Below, piece after piece: positions 55,135 through 63,782 of a stretch of 64,000 bases of DNA. The stretch is from Xanthomonas sp. SI (lineage in GTDB: Bacteria > Pseudomonadota > Gammaproteobacteria > Xanthomonadales > Xanthomonadaceae). Position 1 is the first letter of the stretch. Each line of letters starts with the position of its first letter. A model generated the notes under the pieces. The model ran no database searches and was not told where the DNA came from. It saw nothing but the letters and a program-made list of their open reading frames with translations. The stretch covers positions 3,534,001 to 3,598,000 of the forward strand of contig NZ_CP051261.1 in NCBI RefSeq assembly GCF_014236855.1, given 5' to 3'. Both the position numbers and the translations under genes were made by a program.

Positions 55135-56210
55135 ACGAGGCCGCCTTCCCGCCGCGCAGCGCCACTGCCGAGGCCGCGCACTGGCATGCCCTGCAACGCA
55201 TGCAGGCGCTGGACGCGACCCAGCAGGCGCAGCTCATGGACTGGCTGACCGCATCGCCGCTGCACCTGCGCGAATACATGGCGGTGCTGCGCGTGGCCGG
55301 CGAACTGGGCGAGGCCATGCGCGGCATGGACCTGGACGTGGACGCGCTGCTCGACGCCGACCGTCGCGCCGACACCAACGCGGCGCCGCGCAACGTGATC
55401 GCGCTGCCGCTGCCGCAACGGCCGCAACGCCCTGCCCCGCAGATTCCCCACACGAAAGACCGGCGTGCGCGCCTGCGCGGCTGGGGCATGGGCCTGGCCG
55501 CGGCGCTGTGCGGTGTGGCGGTGCTGGCCGGCTGGGCTTGGCCGCGCACTGAGACCTACAGCACCGCGCACGGCGAGCAGCGCAGCGTGCAGCTGGCCGA
55601 CCGCAGCGTGGTACACCTCAATGCGCAAAGCGCCCTGCGCGCGACCATGACCCCATGGAGCCGGCGCCTGCAGCTGCTGCATGGCCAGGCCAGCTTCGTG
55701 GTCGCGCCGGATCGGCGCCCGTTGCAGGTGCTGGCCGGCGTGCTGCGGGTCGAGGACATCGGCACCACCTTCGATATCGCCCTGTACCGGCAACAGGCAC
55801 GCATCGAGGTGGCCGAGGGCCGCGTGCACGTCTGGCGCGCCGATCGCCCGCGGCAGCCGATGCTGGCCGATCTGCGCGCCGGGCAGAGCGCGCGCATCGA
55901 CGACGCCAGTGGCACCGTCGAACTGGCCAGCGAGGACGTCGCCGCGATGCATGCCTGGTGGCAGCGCCGCATCGTGTTCCGCGACGAGCCGCTGGCCAAC
56001 GTGGCCGAGGATTTCAACCGGCTCAACCGCACCCGCCTGCTGATCGACGATGCCGCCGCCGGTGCGATGCGCCTGACCGGCAACCTGCGCGGCGACGACA
56101 TCGCCTCGCTGCGCGCCTTCCTCGCCGACCAGCCGACGTTGCGCGTCACCGCCAGCGCCGACGGGATCCGGGTCGGCAGCCGTGCGGCGCCGCAGCCGGT
56201 CGCACGCTAA
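55131..56210 (+). CDS. FecR-type anti-sigma regulator
   Basis: 359 residues from GTG 55131, with GGAGA upstream and a 4-bp overlap with the sigma gene. N-terminal cytoplasmic domain with EAAHWHALQRMQALDATQQAQLMDWLTASPLHLREYMAVLRVAGELGEAM; one membrane helix at about 120-138 (GWGMGLAAALCGVAVLAGWAW). Periplasmic FecR domain: SVQLADRSVVHLNAQSALRATMTPWSRRLQLLHGQASFVVAPDRRPLQVLAG and VEDIGTTFDIALYRQQARIEVAEGRVHVWR. The C-terminal STN-like domain runs about 285-350. It is the partner of the receptor 355 bp downstream. Confidence 0.93.
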   Translation: MNEAAFPPRSATAEAAHWHALQRMQALDATQQAQLMDWLTASPLHLREYMAVLRVAGELGEAMRGMDLDVDALLDADRRADTNAAPRNVIALPLPQRPQRPAPQIPHTKDRRARLRGWGMGLAAALCGVAVLAGWAWPRTETYSTAHGEQRSVQLADRSVVHLNAQSALRATMTPWSRRLQLLHGQASFVVAPDRRPLQVLAGVLRVEDIGTTFDIALYRQQARIEVAEGRVHVWRADRPRQPMLADLRAGQSARIDDASGTVELASEDVAAMHAWWQRRIVFRDEPLANVAEDFNRLNRTRLLIDDAAAGAMRLTGNLRGDDIASLRAFLADQPTLRVTASADGIRVGSRAAPQPVAR

Positions 56211-56344
56211 TCGAGGCCTCGGTCGCCGACCGCGGCGACCGATTCCCGCGCGCATGGCGAGATCGGTGCGCAACCGCGAGTGCCGCGGCACCACGCCCGC
56301 AGGCGCACCACGCATCACCGCCTAGCGCGCATCCAGTCATGCCA

Positions 56345-56391
56345 CGAGCGTTCGTTCGTTCGCTCGCTCGCACGCGCACGCGCACGCGCGC
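56345..56391 (+). repeat. Simple-sequence tract (GTTC/GCTC/ACGCGC repeats)
   Basis: Short tandem runs, (GTTC)3, (GCTC)2 and (ACGCGC)n, in the 355-bp gap between fecR and the receptor gene, upstream of the TGTC-N8-TTCATCGAA element. Slippage here would alter promoter-distal spacing without touching a coding frame. Confidence 0.7.
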
Positions 56392-56434
56392 AACCAGATG
56401 AGAAAGCAGCGGCTCGCCCTCGCCTCCTCGCACG

Positions 56435-56455
56435 TGTCACAGAAAATTCATCGAA
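56435..56455 (+). promoter_or_regulatory. Candidate promoter element upstream of TonB receptor 2
   Basis: TGTC-ACAGAAAA-TTCATCGAA, 110 bp before the receptor ATG. It matches the element at 2493-2513 in both boxes, in spacing and in position relative to the receptor start. Confidence 0.55.
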
Positions 56456-56565
56456 AACCGGTGCCCGATCGTCGCTGTCGATCCTCGTAGTCCAGGTACA
56501 ACGCAGCATTTCGCCCTTCGCGGCGGCGCTGCGTCCCCACCTTCCGCTCCCACTGGACAACGACG

Positions 56566-59460
56566 ATGCGCCGCACCCTGTTCCTTTCCATCGCCCTCGC
56601 CCTGCATGCCGGCACCGCCGGCGCCCAGACCACGCCCGCCGCGGTCGATGCGATTCCCGCGCAGCCGCTGGCGCGCGCGCTCAACACCCTGTCGCGGCAG
56701 AGCGGATTGCAATTCGTCTATGCCGCGGGCGTGGCCGGCGATCCGCAGACCCGCGGCACCCGCGCCGGCGCCACGCCGGAGCAGGCCTTGCGGCAACTGC
56801 TCGACGGCACCGGCCTGCGCTACCGCTATCTCAACCCGACCACGGTGACGATCGAAGCCGCAGGCGCGGCGAGCGACGCCCCGCAGGCGGTGCCGGCCGC
56901 GTCCGCCGCCGCCATGCCGGCCGCCGCACCCGCGGCCGACGCACCGGTGAAGGAATTGGACCGCATCCAGGTCCTCGGCAGCTACGCCGGCAGCCTCAGC
57001 GCCGCATTGCGCGAGAAGCGCTACGCCGACAGCGTGGTCGACGTGATCGCCGCCGAGGACATCGGCAAGCTGCCGGCGCAGAACGTGGCCGAAGCGCTGC
57101 AGCGCGTGCCCGGCGTGTCGATCGTGCGCGACCGCGGCGAAGGCGTGTACGTGCGCGTGCGCGGCCTGGGCCCGAACTTCCAGGTCACCACGCTCAACGG
57201 CCAGACCATGGCGGTCAACGAGAACGTGCGCACCTCCGGGCAGACCGGCCGCCAGTTCCGCTACGACACGCTGCCCGCCGAACTGGTGTCCGGCCTGGAA
57301 GTGATCAAGAGCCCCACCGCCGACCTGGACGAAGGCGCGATCGGCGGCATCGTCAACGTGCGCACGTTCCGCCCGCTGGAACTGGGCAAGACCCTGACCA
57401 ACCTGTCGCTGGAATCGAGCCAGGCGCAGCGCACCCACGCCAACGATCCGCGCGTGTCCGGCCTGTTCAACTGGGTCAACGCCGATGGCAGCTTCGGCAT
57501 GCTGATCTCCGGCGCCTACGCGCAGCGCAGCCTGCGCCAGGACCGGGTCAACGAAGTGAGCTGGGACTACTACCCCAATGGCGTGCCGGGCGCGCCCGGC
57601 GCCTACTACGCGCCGACCGGCTTGCGCCCGACGCTGGAACTGGAGCAACGCGAGCGCACCGGCGTGGCCGCCTCGCTGCAGTGGAAGCCGAGCGCGGCGT
57701 GGGAGACCAACCTGGACCTGCTGTACGCCAAACAGACCGTGCACTACGACGAATACAGCATGGGCGTGGGCTTCGACAGCCTGGCCAAGCTGAGCAACAT
57801 TCGCGTCGAGCACGGCGGCATCACCGGCTTCGACTACCGCAACGGCCAGGTGCAGATCTCGCGCGAGACCTCCGGCATCACCGACGACAACCGCAGCGCG
57901 CGCCTGTCCAGCACCTGGAGCGGCGATCGCTGGACGCTGGGCGCGGTGGCGTTCCACTCGCAGGCGCACAGCTACGATTCGGACCCGATCCGCCGCACAC
58001 GCCTGCGCAGCGGCACGAATCTGTCGATGCGCGTGGAGATGCCGCAGGCCGACGACGACAACGTGCCCGACTGGGCGTTCACCAACGGCTTCGATCCGAA
58101 CAACCCGGCCACCGTGGCCGGGCGCCGCCTGGAGTGGCGCGAGATCGATGCGCGCGACAAGGAGGACGCGCTGCAGTTCGACGCCAAGCGCGCGCTCGAC
58201 GGCGACTTCTTCCGCGACCTCAAGATCGGCGCCAAATACCGCCAGCGCTCGCGCAGCTACGACCGCGCCGACCTGCTGCTCAACAGCATCGCCGGCGTGC
58301 GTTTCCCGGCCGGCAACTTCACCGCGCTGCCGGTGGACGACATGCTCGCCGACGCCAACGGCACCCTGCCGCGGCAATGGCTGGCGCCGGTCGAATCCAC
58401 CTTCTGGGGCAACTGGCCGACCGCCGCGGATCTGACCAACACGCCCAACAGCGCCGACCTGCAGAACTCCTATGAAGTGAAGGAAAAGATCGGCTCGGCC
58501 TATGCGATGGCCGATTTCGGCAGCGAACTTGCCGGCCGCGCACTGCGCGGCAATCTCGGCGTGCGCCTGGTGCGCACCGAGCAGACCACCGACGGCCATG
58601 CCGACGTCGACGGCACCGCGCAGCCGGTGCATTTCGAGCGCAGCTACAACAACGTACTGCCCTCGTTCAACGCCGCCTGGGACGTGCGCGAGGACATGGT
58701 GCTGCGCACTTCTGCGGCCAAGGTCATCACCCGCCCCGACCTCACCGACCTGTCGTCCAAGCTCACCTTCAACTCCAGCGGCGAGATCCTCACCGCCAGC
58801 GGCGGCAATCCCGGGCTCAAGCCGTTCGAAGCGTGGCAGTACGACTTGACCTTCGAGTGGTACATCGACGGCACCTCGGCGTTGACCGGCGGCGTGTTCT
58901 ACAAGGACATCTCCAGCTTCATCCAGACCCAGATGTCGAACCTGGACTACCAGGGCCAGACCTATCTGCTGTCGTCCAAGACCAACGGCAGCGAGGCCAA
59001 GGTCAAGGGTGCGGAAGTGGCCTACCAGCAGGTGTTCGCTGGCCTGCCGGCGCCGCTGGATGGCTTGGGCATGCAGCTCAACTACACCTGGACCGACAGC
59101 GAGGCGACCTACCGCGACGGCACCGGCACCTTCACCGACAGCCTGGAAGGAGTGGCCAAAAACACCTACAACGCGGTGCTGTTCTACGAGAAGGGACCGC
59201 TGATGGCGCGGGTCAGCTACGGCTGGAGCGACGACATCCTCAACGCGGTCGGCACCGCCAACGTCGCCACGCTCAACAGCGACAAGTTCGGCAGCCTGGA
59301 TGCGAACCTGGCCTACAAGGTCAACGACAACCTGTCGCTGTTCGTCAACGCGATCAATCTCACCGGCGAGGTGCAGCGCCAGTACGTCGGCGACCACCTG
59401 TTCGGCGGCTACACCGACTACGGCCGCACCTGGTCGGTCGGCCTGCGCGCACGTTTCTGA
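56566..59460 (+). CDS. TonB-dependent receptor with STN domain, TonB-Xanth-Caul type
   Basis: 964 residues. Signal peptide about 1-20 (MRRTLFLSIALALHAGTAGAQ). STN domain about 25-105 (IPAQPLARALNTLSRQSGLQFVYAAGVAG...TPEQALRQLLDGTGLRYRYLNPTTVTIE). An Ala/Pro-rich linker of about 25 residues follows. The plug domain runs from 127 (LDRIQVLGSYAGSLSAALREKRYADSVVDVIAAEDIGKLPAQNVAEALQRVPGVSIVRDRGEGVYVRVRGLGPNFQVTTLNGQ), then the 22-strand barrel ending in the aromatic terminal strand TWSVGLRARF. Its FecR and sigma partners are upstream. The two phosphatase-type enzymes downstream suggest a phosphorylated ligand such as inositol phosphate; this is inference. Confidence 0.96.
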   Translation: MRRTLFLSIALALHAGTAGAQTTPAAVDAIPAQPLARALNTLSRQSGLQFVYAAGVAGDPQTRGTRAGATPEQALRQLLDGTGLRYRYLNPTTVTIEAAGAASDAPQAVPAASAAAMPAAAPAADAPVKELDRIQVLGSYAGSLSAALREKRYADSVVDVIAAEDIGKLPAQNVAEALQRVPGVSIVRDRGEGVYVRVRGLGPNFQVTTLNGQTMAVNENVRTSGQTGRQFRYDTLPAELVSGLEVIKSPTADLDEGAIGGIVNVRTFRPLELGKTLTNLSLESSQAQRTHANDPRVSGLFNWVNADGSFGMLISGAYAQRSLRQDRVNEVSWDYYPNGVPGAPGAYYAPTGLRPTLELEQRERTGVAASLQWKPSAAWETNLDLLYAKQTVHYDEYSMGVGFDSLAKLSNIRVEHGGITGFDYRNGQVQISRETSGITDDNRSARLSSTWSGDRWTLGAVAFHSQAHSYDSDPIRRTRLRSGTNLSMRVEMPQADDDNVPDWAFTNGFDPNNPATVAGRRLEWREIDARDKEDALQFDAKRALDGDFFRDLKIGAKYRQRSRSYDRADLLLNSIAGVRFPAGNFTALPVDDMLADANGTLPRQWLAPVESTFWGNWPTAADLTNTPNSADLQNSYEVKEKIGSAYAMADFGSELAGRALRGNLGVRLVRTEQTTDGHADVDGTAQPVHFERSYNNVLPSFNAAWDVREDMVLRTSAAKVITRPDLTDLSSKLTFNSSGEILTASGGNPGLKPFEAWQYDLTFEWYIDGTSALTGGVFYKDISSFIQTQMSNLDYQGQTYLLSSKTNGSEAKVKGAEVAYQQVFAGLPAPLDGLGMQLNYTWTDSEATYRDGTGTFTDSLEGVAKNTYNAVLFYEKGPLMARVSYGWSDDILNAVGTANVATLNSDKFGSLDANLAYKVNDNLSLFVNAINLTGEVQRQYVGDHLFGGYTDYGRTWSVGLRARF

Positions 59461-59605
59461 GCCGTGCCCGCGCAATCGCCGCCGTGGTGCGGCGTCGCGC
59501 GCGATGGCGACAGCGCCCACTGCGGCGCTGTCCGCCGACCCGTCTTCCCGGCCGGTACCACGGCCAGCGGCATACCGCGCTCTGCCGTACCGCCTCTTTC
59601 GGAAC

Positions 59606-60916
59606 ATGCCGATGCCCTTGATCCCTCGCCTCGCCGCCGCCGCGCTGCTCGTCCTCGCCCTGCTGCCGTTCGCCGCCGCGCACGCCGCAGTCGCAGCGCC
59701 GCAGGACACCCTGGAAAAAGTGCTGATCCTCAAACGCCATGGCGTGCGCTCGGCGATGTCCAGTCCGGAACAACTGGGCCGCTATTCGGCGCACCCATGG
59801 CCGCGCTTCGGCGTGCCGGCCGGATACCTGACCGAGAACGGCGCGCGCCTGGAGCAGTTGTTCGGCGCCTACTACCACGCGCTCTATGCAGCGCAGGGAT
59901 TGTTCGCCGGCGACGCCTGCGCCAGCGCCTACTACTGGGCCAATCGCACCCAGCGCACCATCGCCTCGGCGCAGGCGTTGGCGAGCACGCTGACGCCAGG
60001 TTGCGCGAACGTTGTGCACAGCGTCGCCGACGGCGCCTCCGATCCGCTGTTCGACGGCGCGCCGGCCTTGCGCACGCCCGCCGCCGCCGCGCTGATGCGC
60101 GCGGCCATCGCCGGCCGCATCGGCGGCGACGCCGACGCCTGGAACGCGGCGCAGCGCGATGCGATCGACACGCTGCAGCAGTTGCTGTTGCAGTGCGCGC
60201 AGCGGCCGTGCCCGGCCGACGCGGGTGCCGGCAAGCAGCGCCTGGACGCGGTGGCCGCGCAGATGAGCGATACCGACGACGGGATTCCCGGCGTCGAAGG
60301 TCCGGCGTCGGCCGCCTCCGGCATCAGCGAAAGCCTGCTGATGGGCTGGGCCAACGGCCAGGACTTCGCCGCGCTGGGCTGGCAAGGCCTGGACGAAGCC
60401 AGCCTGCTGCGCGCGTTCGCCCCGCACCAGGCCGAGTTCGCGCTGCGCCTGCGCGCGCCCACGGTGGCGCGCATGGCCAGTTCGCCGCTGGCCGCGCGCG
60501 TACTGGCCACGCTGCAGCAAGGCAGCGACAGCGTCGCGCATATCGCACCGATCGGCGGCGATGCGCGGCTGGTGGTGCTGTCCGGACACGACGGCACGCT
60601 GACTCTGCTGGCCGGCATGCTCGATCTGCACTGGCAGTTGCCCGGCTACCAGCCCGACCAGACCGTGCCCGGCGGCGCGCTGGTGTTCGAGCGCTGGCGC
60701 CGCGCCGATGGGCAGCGCGTGATCCGCCTGCGCTACACCGCGCAGAGCCTGGCGCAGCTGCGCGAACGGCGTGCGCTGACGCTGCAGGCGCCACCGCCGT
60801 CAGCGCCGGTGTTCATTCCCGGCTGCAGCAGCGCCACGCCGGGCTACGACTGCCCATTACCGACACTGGCCACGCTGATCGGCGCGGCGATCGACCCACA
60901 GTTCCTGAGCGAATGA
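59606..60916 (+). CDS. Periplasmic histidine acid phosphatase (AppA phytase/Agp-like)
   Basis: 436 residues with a Sec signal peptide (RLAAAALLVLALLPFAAAHAAVAA). Hydrolyses phosphomonoesters through a phosphohistidine. The nucleophile motif is KRHGVRSAMS with His45, where the family consensus RHGxRxP has Ala in place of Pro. The proton donor is His328-Asp329 in LSGHDGTLTLLAGML. Other AppA-like parts are YLTENGARLEQLFGAYYHALYAAQGLF and ANRTQRTIASAQALASTLTPGC. Several Cys pairs could form disulphides. It follows the receptor by 145 bp, so it probably belongs to the same regulon, releasing phosphate or stripping the imported ligand. Confidence 0.93.
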   Translation: MPMPLIPRLAAAALLVLALLPFAAAHAAVAAPQDTLEKVLILKRHGVRSAMSSPEQLGRYSAHPWPRFGVPAGYLTENGARLEQLFGAYYHALYAAQGLFAGDACASAYYWANRTQRTIASAQALASTLTPGCANVVHSVADGASDPLFDGAPALRTPAAAALMRAAIAGRIGGDADAWNAAQRDAIDTLQQLLLQCAQRPCPADAGAGKQRLDAVAAQMSDTDDGIPGVEGPASAASGISESLLMGWANGQDFAALGWQGLDEASLLRAFAPHQAEFALRLRAPTVARMASSPLAARVLATLQQGSDSVAHIAPIGGDARLVVLSGHDGTLTLLAGMLDLHWQLPGYQPDQTVPGGALVFERWRRADGQRVIRLRYTAQSLAQLRERRALTLQAPPPSAPVFIPGCSSATPGYDCPLPTLATLIGAAIDPQFLSE

Positions 60917-61047
60917 CGCCATGCCTCCGGCCGTTGGCCGACGACGTGGCTGCCGCATCGGCGCATCCGGCGCCGTTTGGCGCATTCCGCGCCGCTTCCC
61001 TGGCCATCGCGCCAGCCGCTGTTCCCCACCACCGCAAGAGGCGATTC

Positions 61048-62352
61048 ATGATCCAGCATCTACGCACCCTCGTGAGCTTCGGCATCGGACTGAGCATGGC
61101 CTGTGCCGGCGTGGCGCACGCGCAATCGGACACCGGCGTGCTCGACGTGCTCAGCTACAACGTCGCCGGACTGCCCGAGGGCATCTCCAGCAGCAACCCG
61201 TCCGCCAACACCGCGCAGCTGGCGCCGAAACTGGCGCCGTACGGCCTGGTCCACGTGCAGGAGGACTTCAACTACCACGCCACCCTGTATGCCGGCGACA
61301 CGCATCCCTACCGCACCCCGACCAGCGGCGGCGCCGCGATCGGCGACGGCCTCAACACGCTGAGCAACTATCCCTTCAGCGACTTCACCCGGGTCAAATG
61401 GAACCAGTGCAACGGCACCGACTGCCTGACCCCGAAGGGCTTCAGCTACATGCGCGTGCGCCTGGCCGACGGCGTGCTGCTGGACGTGTACAACGCCCAT
61501 CCCAATGCCGGCACTGAAGCCAGCGACCTGTCCGCACGCCGCGCCAATATCGGCCAGCTCTCGCAGTTCATCCAGACCTGGTCGGCCGGCAACGCGGTAC
61601 TGGTGATGATGGATTCCAACACCCGCTACACCCGCGCCGACGACAACATCCGCACGCTGATCGCATCCAACGGGCTGACTGATCCGTGGGTGGAACTGGT
61701 CAAGGGCAGCGCACCGGCCGCCGGTGCGGAGCCGCTGCTGTGCGGCACGCCGCCGACCAACGCCTGCGAAGTGGTCGACAAGATCCTGTACCGCGATGCG
61801 CCGCAGCTGACCCTGGTCGCCAACCGCTACCAGCTCGATCCGGGTAAGTTCTACGACAGCGCCGGCAAGCCGCTGTCCGACCACTACCCGCTGTACGCGC
61901 AGTTCGGCTGGGCGGTCGGCACCGCCGTGCGCACCAGCGACCAGTTCGGCGGCCCGCACGGCATGCCGTTCAACGATCTGGCCGACAGCGCCAGCGCGCG
62001 TCCGCTCAGCGGCGTGACCCTGCGCGGCGCCGAGCGCCTGGATAACGTCGGCGTGATCCTGGACACCGGCAAGCTGCTCGCGCACGGCGGCACTGGCGGA
62101 CAGGCGACCACTCTGTCGCTGGGCGCCAACGAGACGCTGACCTCGGCCACCGTCAGCGTCGGCAAGTACAACGACACGACCCGCGTGTTCTCGCTGAGCC
62201 TGCGCACCAGCATCGGCCGCAGCGTGCAGGTGGGCAAGCAGACCAGCGAGACCTACACGCTGACCGCGCCCAGCGGCTGGCACATCGCCGGCTTCACCGG
62301 CCGCGCCGGCGACGCGATCGACAAGCTCGGCGTGGTGTACCGGAAGAACTGA
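61048..62352 (+). CDS. Secreted EEP-fold phosphoesterase fused to a jacalin-like lectin domain
   Basis: 434 residues with a Sec signal peptide (1-26). The endonuclease/exonuclease/phosphatase domain (about 28-290) has a full active site: Glu72 in VHVQEDFNYH, His151 in DVYNAHPNAGTEASD, Asp189 and Asn191 in VMMDSNTRYT, and Asp278-His279 in KPLSDHYPLY. This family includes sphingomyelinases, inositol-polyphosphate 5-phosphatases and DNases. The C-terminal ~130 residues form a jacalin-like beta-prism (SGVTLRGAERLDNVGVILDTGKLLAHGG to the hallmark GFTGRAGDAIDKLGVVY), which binds carbohydrates. It is probably surface-acting. It lies 131 bp after the acid phosphatase gene, as the last gene of the locus. 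Confidence 0.9.
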   Translation: MIQHLRTLVSFGIGLSMACAGVAHAQSDTGVLDVLSYNVAGLPEGISSSNPSANTAQLAPKLAPYGLVHVQEDFNYHATLYAGDTHPYRTPTSGGAAIGDGLNTLSNYPFSDFTRVKWNQCNGTDCLTPKGFSYMRVRLADGVLLDVYNAHPNAGTEASDLSARRANIGQLSQFIQTWSAGNAVLVMMDSNTRYTRADDNIRTLIASNGLTDPWVELVKGSAPAAGAEPLLCGTPPTNACEVVDKILYRDAPQLTLVANRYQLDPGKFYDSAGKPLSDHYPLYAQFGWAVGTAVRTSDQFGGPHGMPFNDLADSASARPLSGVTLRGAERLDNVGVILDTGKLLAHGGTGGQATTLSLGANETLTSATVSVGKYNDTTRVFSLSLRTSIGRSVQVGKQTSETYTLTAPSGWHIAGFTGRAGDAIDKLGVVYRKN

Positions 62353-62394
62353 CAGGGACGGCGGGACGCCACACGCCCGCGCGCAAACGGCAAT

Positions 62395-62416
62395 GGCGCT
62401 CGTTACGGCGAGCGCC
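62395..62416. terminator. Hairpin between convergent genes
   Basis: GGCGCTCG / CGAGCGCC with a 6-nt loop, 43 bp after the EEP-jacalin stop and ahead of the convergent exported-protein gene. It has no T-tract, so its strength as a terminator is uncertain. Confidence 0.4.
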
Positions 62417-62512
62417 GTTCGCCAGGCCGCGGGGTTTGCCGCTGCGCATCCGACAGGGCGCCAACGCCAGCACGCCGGTAGCGGACAGGTCGCGACAGCG
62501 CGTGCGACCGGA

Positions 62513-63130
62513 TCATGGCGTCTCGGCGCGCAGTTTCAGCGCCGGCACCGGCATCGCCGCCAACGCCTCGATGTCGCGCGCACGCGCGGCCTTGAGCTGC
62601 GCGAACAACGCACGGATCTCGGTATCGCCGTAAGCGCGGCGGCTCAGGCCGATCATCAACACGCCGTGGCCGGCGGGGCTGGGCACGTAGCGATACGCAT
62701 TCCATTCGACGATCGTGTTGCCCTCGGCATCGGTGGCCGACAGCACGAAGTCGAGCAGCGCCTGGTCCTTGGATTCGCTGAGCAGCGGGGTGTAGTGCAC
62801 CACCGGATCGGTCGCCTTGCGCCGCTCCAGTTCGGCCACCTTGATTCCCATCAGTTGCTCGGGCGTGGCCGACCGATCGTCCAGCAGATCCAGCATCAGC
62901 ATCGACTGGTAGCGCTCGACGTTCTGCCCCTGCGGCACGTATTCGTGCTTGTAGAAATCCGGGCGCGGATGGCTGCTCCAGGCCAGATGGTAGGCGGCGC
63001 CTGCCAACTGCAACGGGCCGGGCACCGTCAGATAATCCTTCGTCTGCTGCCCTGCGGCGGCGGCCGCAGCGGTCACGCACAACAGGGCGTACAGGCCCAT
63101 CCGCAGCAGCGGTCGCACGATCATGCGCAT
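62513..63130 (-). CDS. Exported protein of unknown function
   Basis: 205 residues with a signal peptide (MRMIVRPLLRMGLYALLCVTAAAAAAGQQ). The mature part begins TKDYLTVPGPLQLAGAAYHLAWSSHPRPDFYKHEYVPQGQNVERYQSMLMLDLL. It has alternating helices and strands (LLDFVLSATDAEGNTIVEWNAYRYVP) and no metal-binding or catalytic motif I recognise. Genes of this kind occur in Xanthomonas and related genera as conserved hypotheticals. It is downstream of a DUF805 gene on the same strand (182-bp gap). Confidence 0.75.
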   Translation of the reverse strand: MRMIVRPLLRMGLYALLCVTAAAAAAGQQTKDYLTVPGPLQLAGAAYHLAWSSHPRPDFYKHEYVPQGQNVERYQSMLMLDLLDDRSATPEQLMGIKVAELERRKATDPVVHYTPLLSESKDQALLDFVLSATDAEGNTIVEWNAYRYVPSPAGHGVLMIGLSRRAYGDTEIRALFAQLKAARARDIEALAAMPVPALKLRAETP

Positions 63131-63312
63131 CGTTCCAGTCCTTTAGAGAGTGTTGCAATCGAAATGCCGGCAGCGCCGGGCGCCGCGGCAAGCAGGCGTG
63201 GCAGCTGCCGCAGCGGGATGCAGGGCCGACCATGGCACGCGCGCCGCATGCGCGCCAATCCGGCAGCAGCGACCGGGCCGCAGGACCCGGCCGCTGCAGG
63301 ATCGGACGCGGC

Positions 63313-63699
63313 TCAGGCCTGCTTCGGATCCGGGCCGTAGGCGTTGGCGCCCTTGACCCCTTCCATGAACATGAAGACCAGGATCACCACGCCGCCCAGC
63401 CAGGGAATCAGGCCCAGCAGCACGTACCAGCCGGACTTGCCCTGATCGTGGAAACGGCGCACCTGCACCGCGATCGACGGCACCAGCACGGCGAGCGAAT
63501 ACAGGCCCAGCAACACGACCGCCACCAGCGACAGCATGCTGGTGCCGTTCTGGCCGCCGACGCCGCCGCCGATTCCCATCAACACCATCAGCACGGTGAT
63601 CACCACGATGTTCAACAGCGTGAACATCCAGTACTCCTTGCGCCGCGAACGCCCGGAAAAATCCGCGTAGCGCTTGAGCGGCATCAACATCCATTCCAT
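63313..63699 (-). CDS. DUF805 family inner-membrane protein
   Basis: 128 residues with three to four membrane helices. DUF805 signature: KRYADFSGRSRRKEYWMFTLLNIVVI near the N-terminus and VPSIAVQVRRFHDQGKSGWYVLLGLIPWLGGVVILVFMFMEGVKGANAYGPDP at the end. The function of this widespread family is not known. It lies 83 bp downstream of radA on the same strand. Confidence 0.93.
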   Translation of the reverse strand: MEWMLMPLKRYADFSGRSRRKEYWMFTLLNIVVITVLMVLMGIGGGVGGQNGTSMLSLVAVVLLGLYSLAVLVPSIAVQVRRFHDQGKSGWYVLLGLIPWLGGVVILVFMFMEGVKGANAYGPDPKQA

Positions 63700-63782
63700 T
63701 GTGTTTCCCTTTTTTCGAACCGCTGCCTCACTGCAGCGGGCGGCATGGTGGCATAAACGCCGCCGCAGGGAAACGCTTGCGG

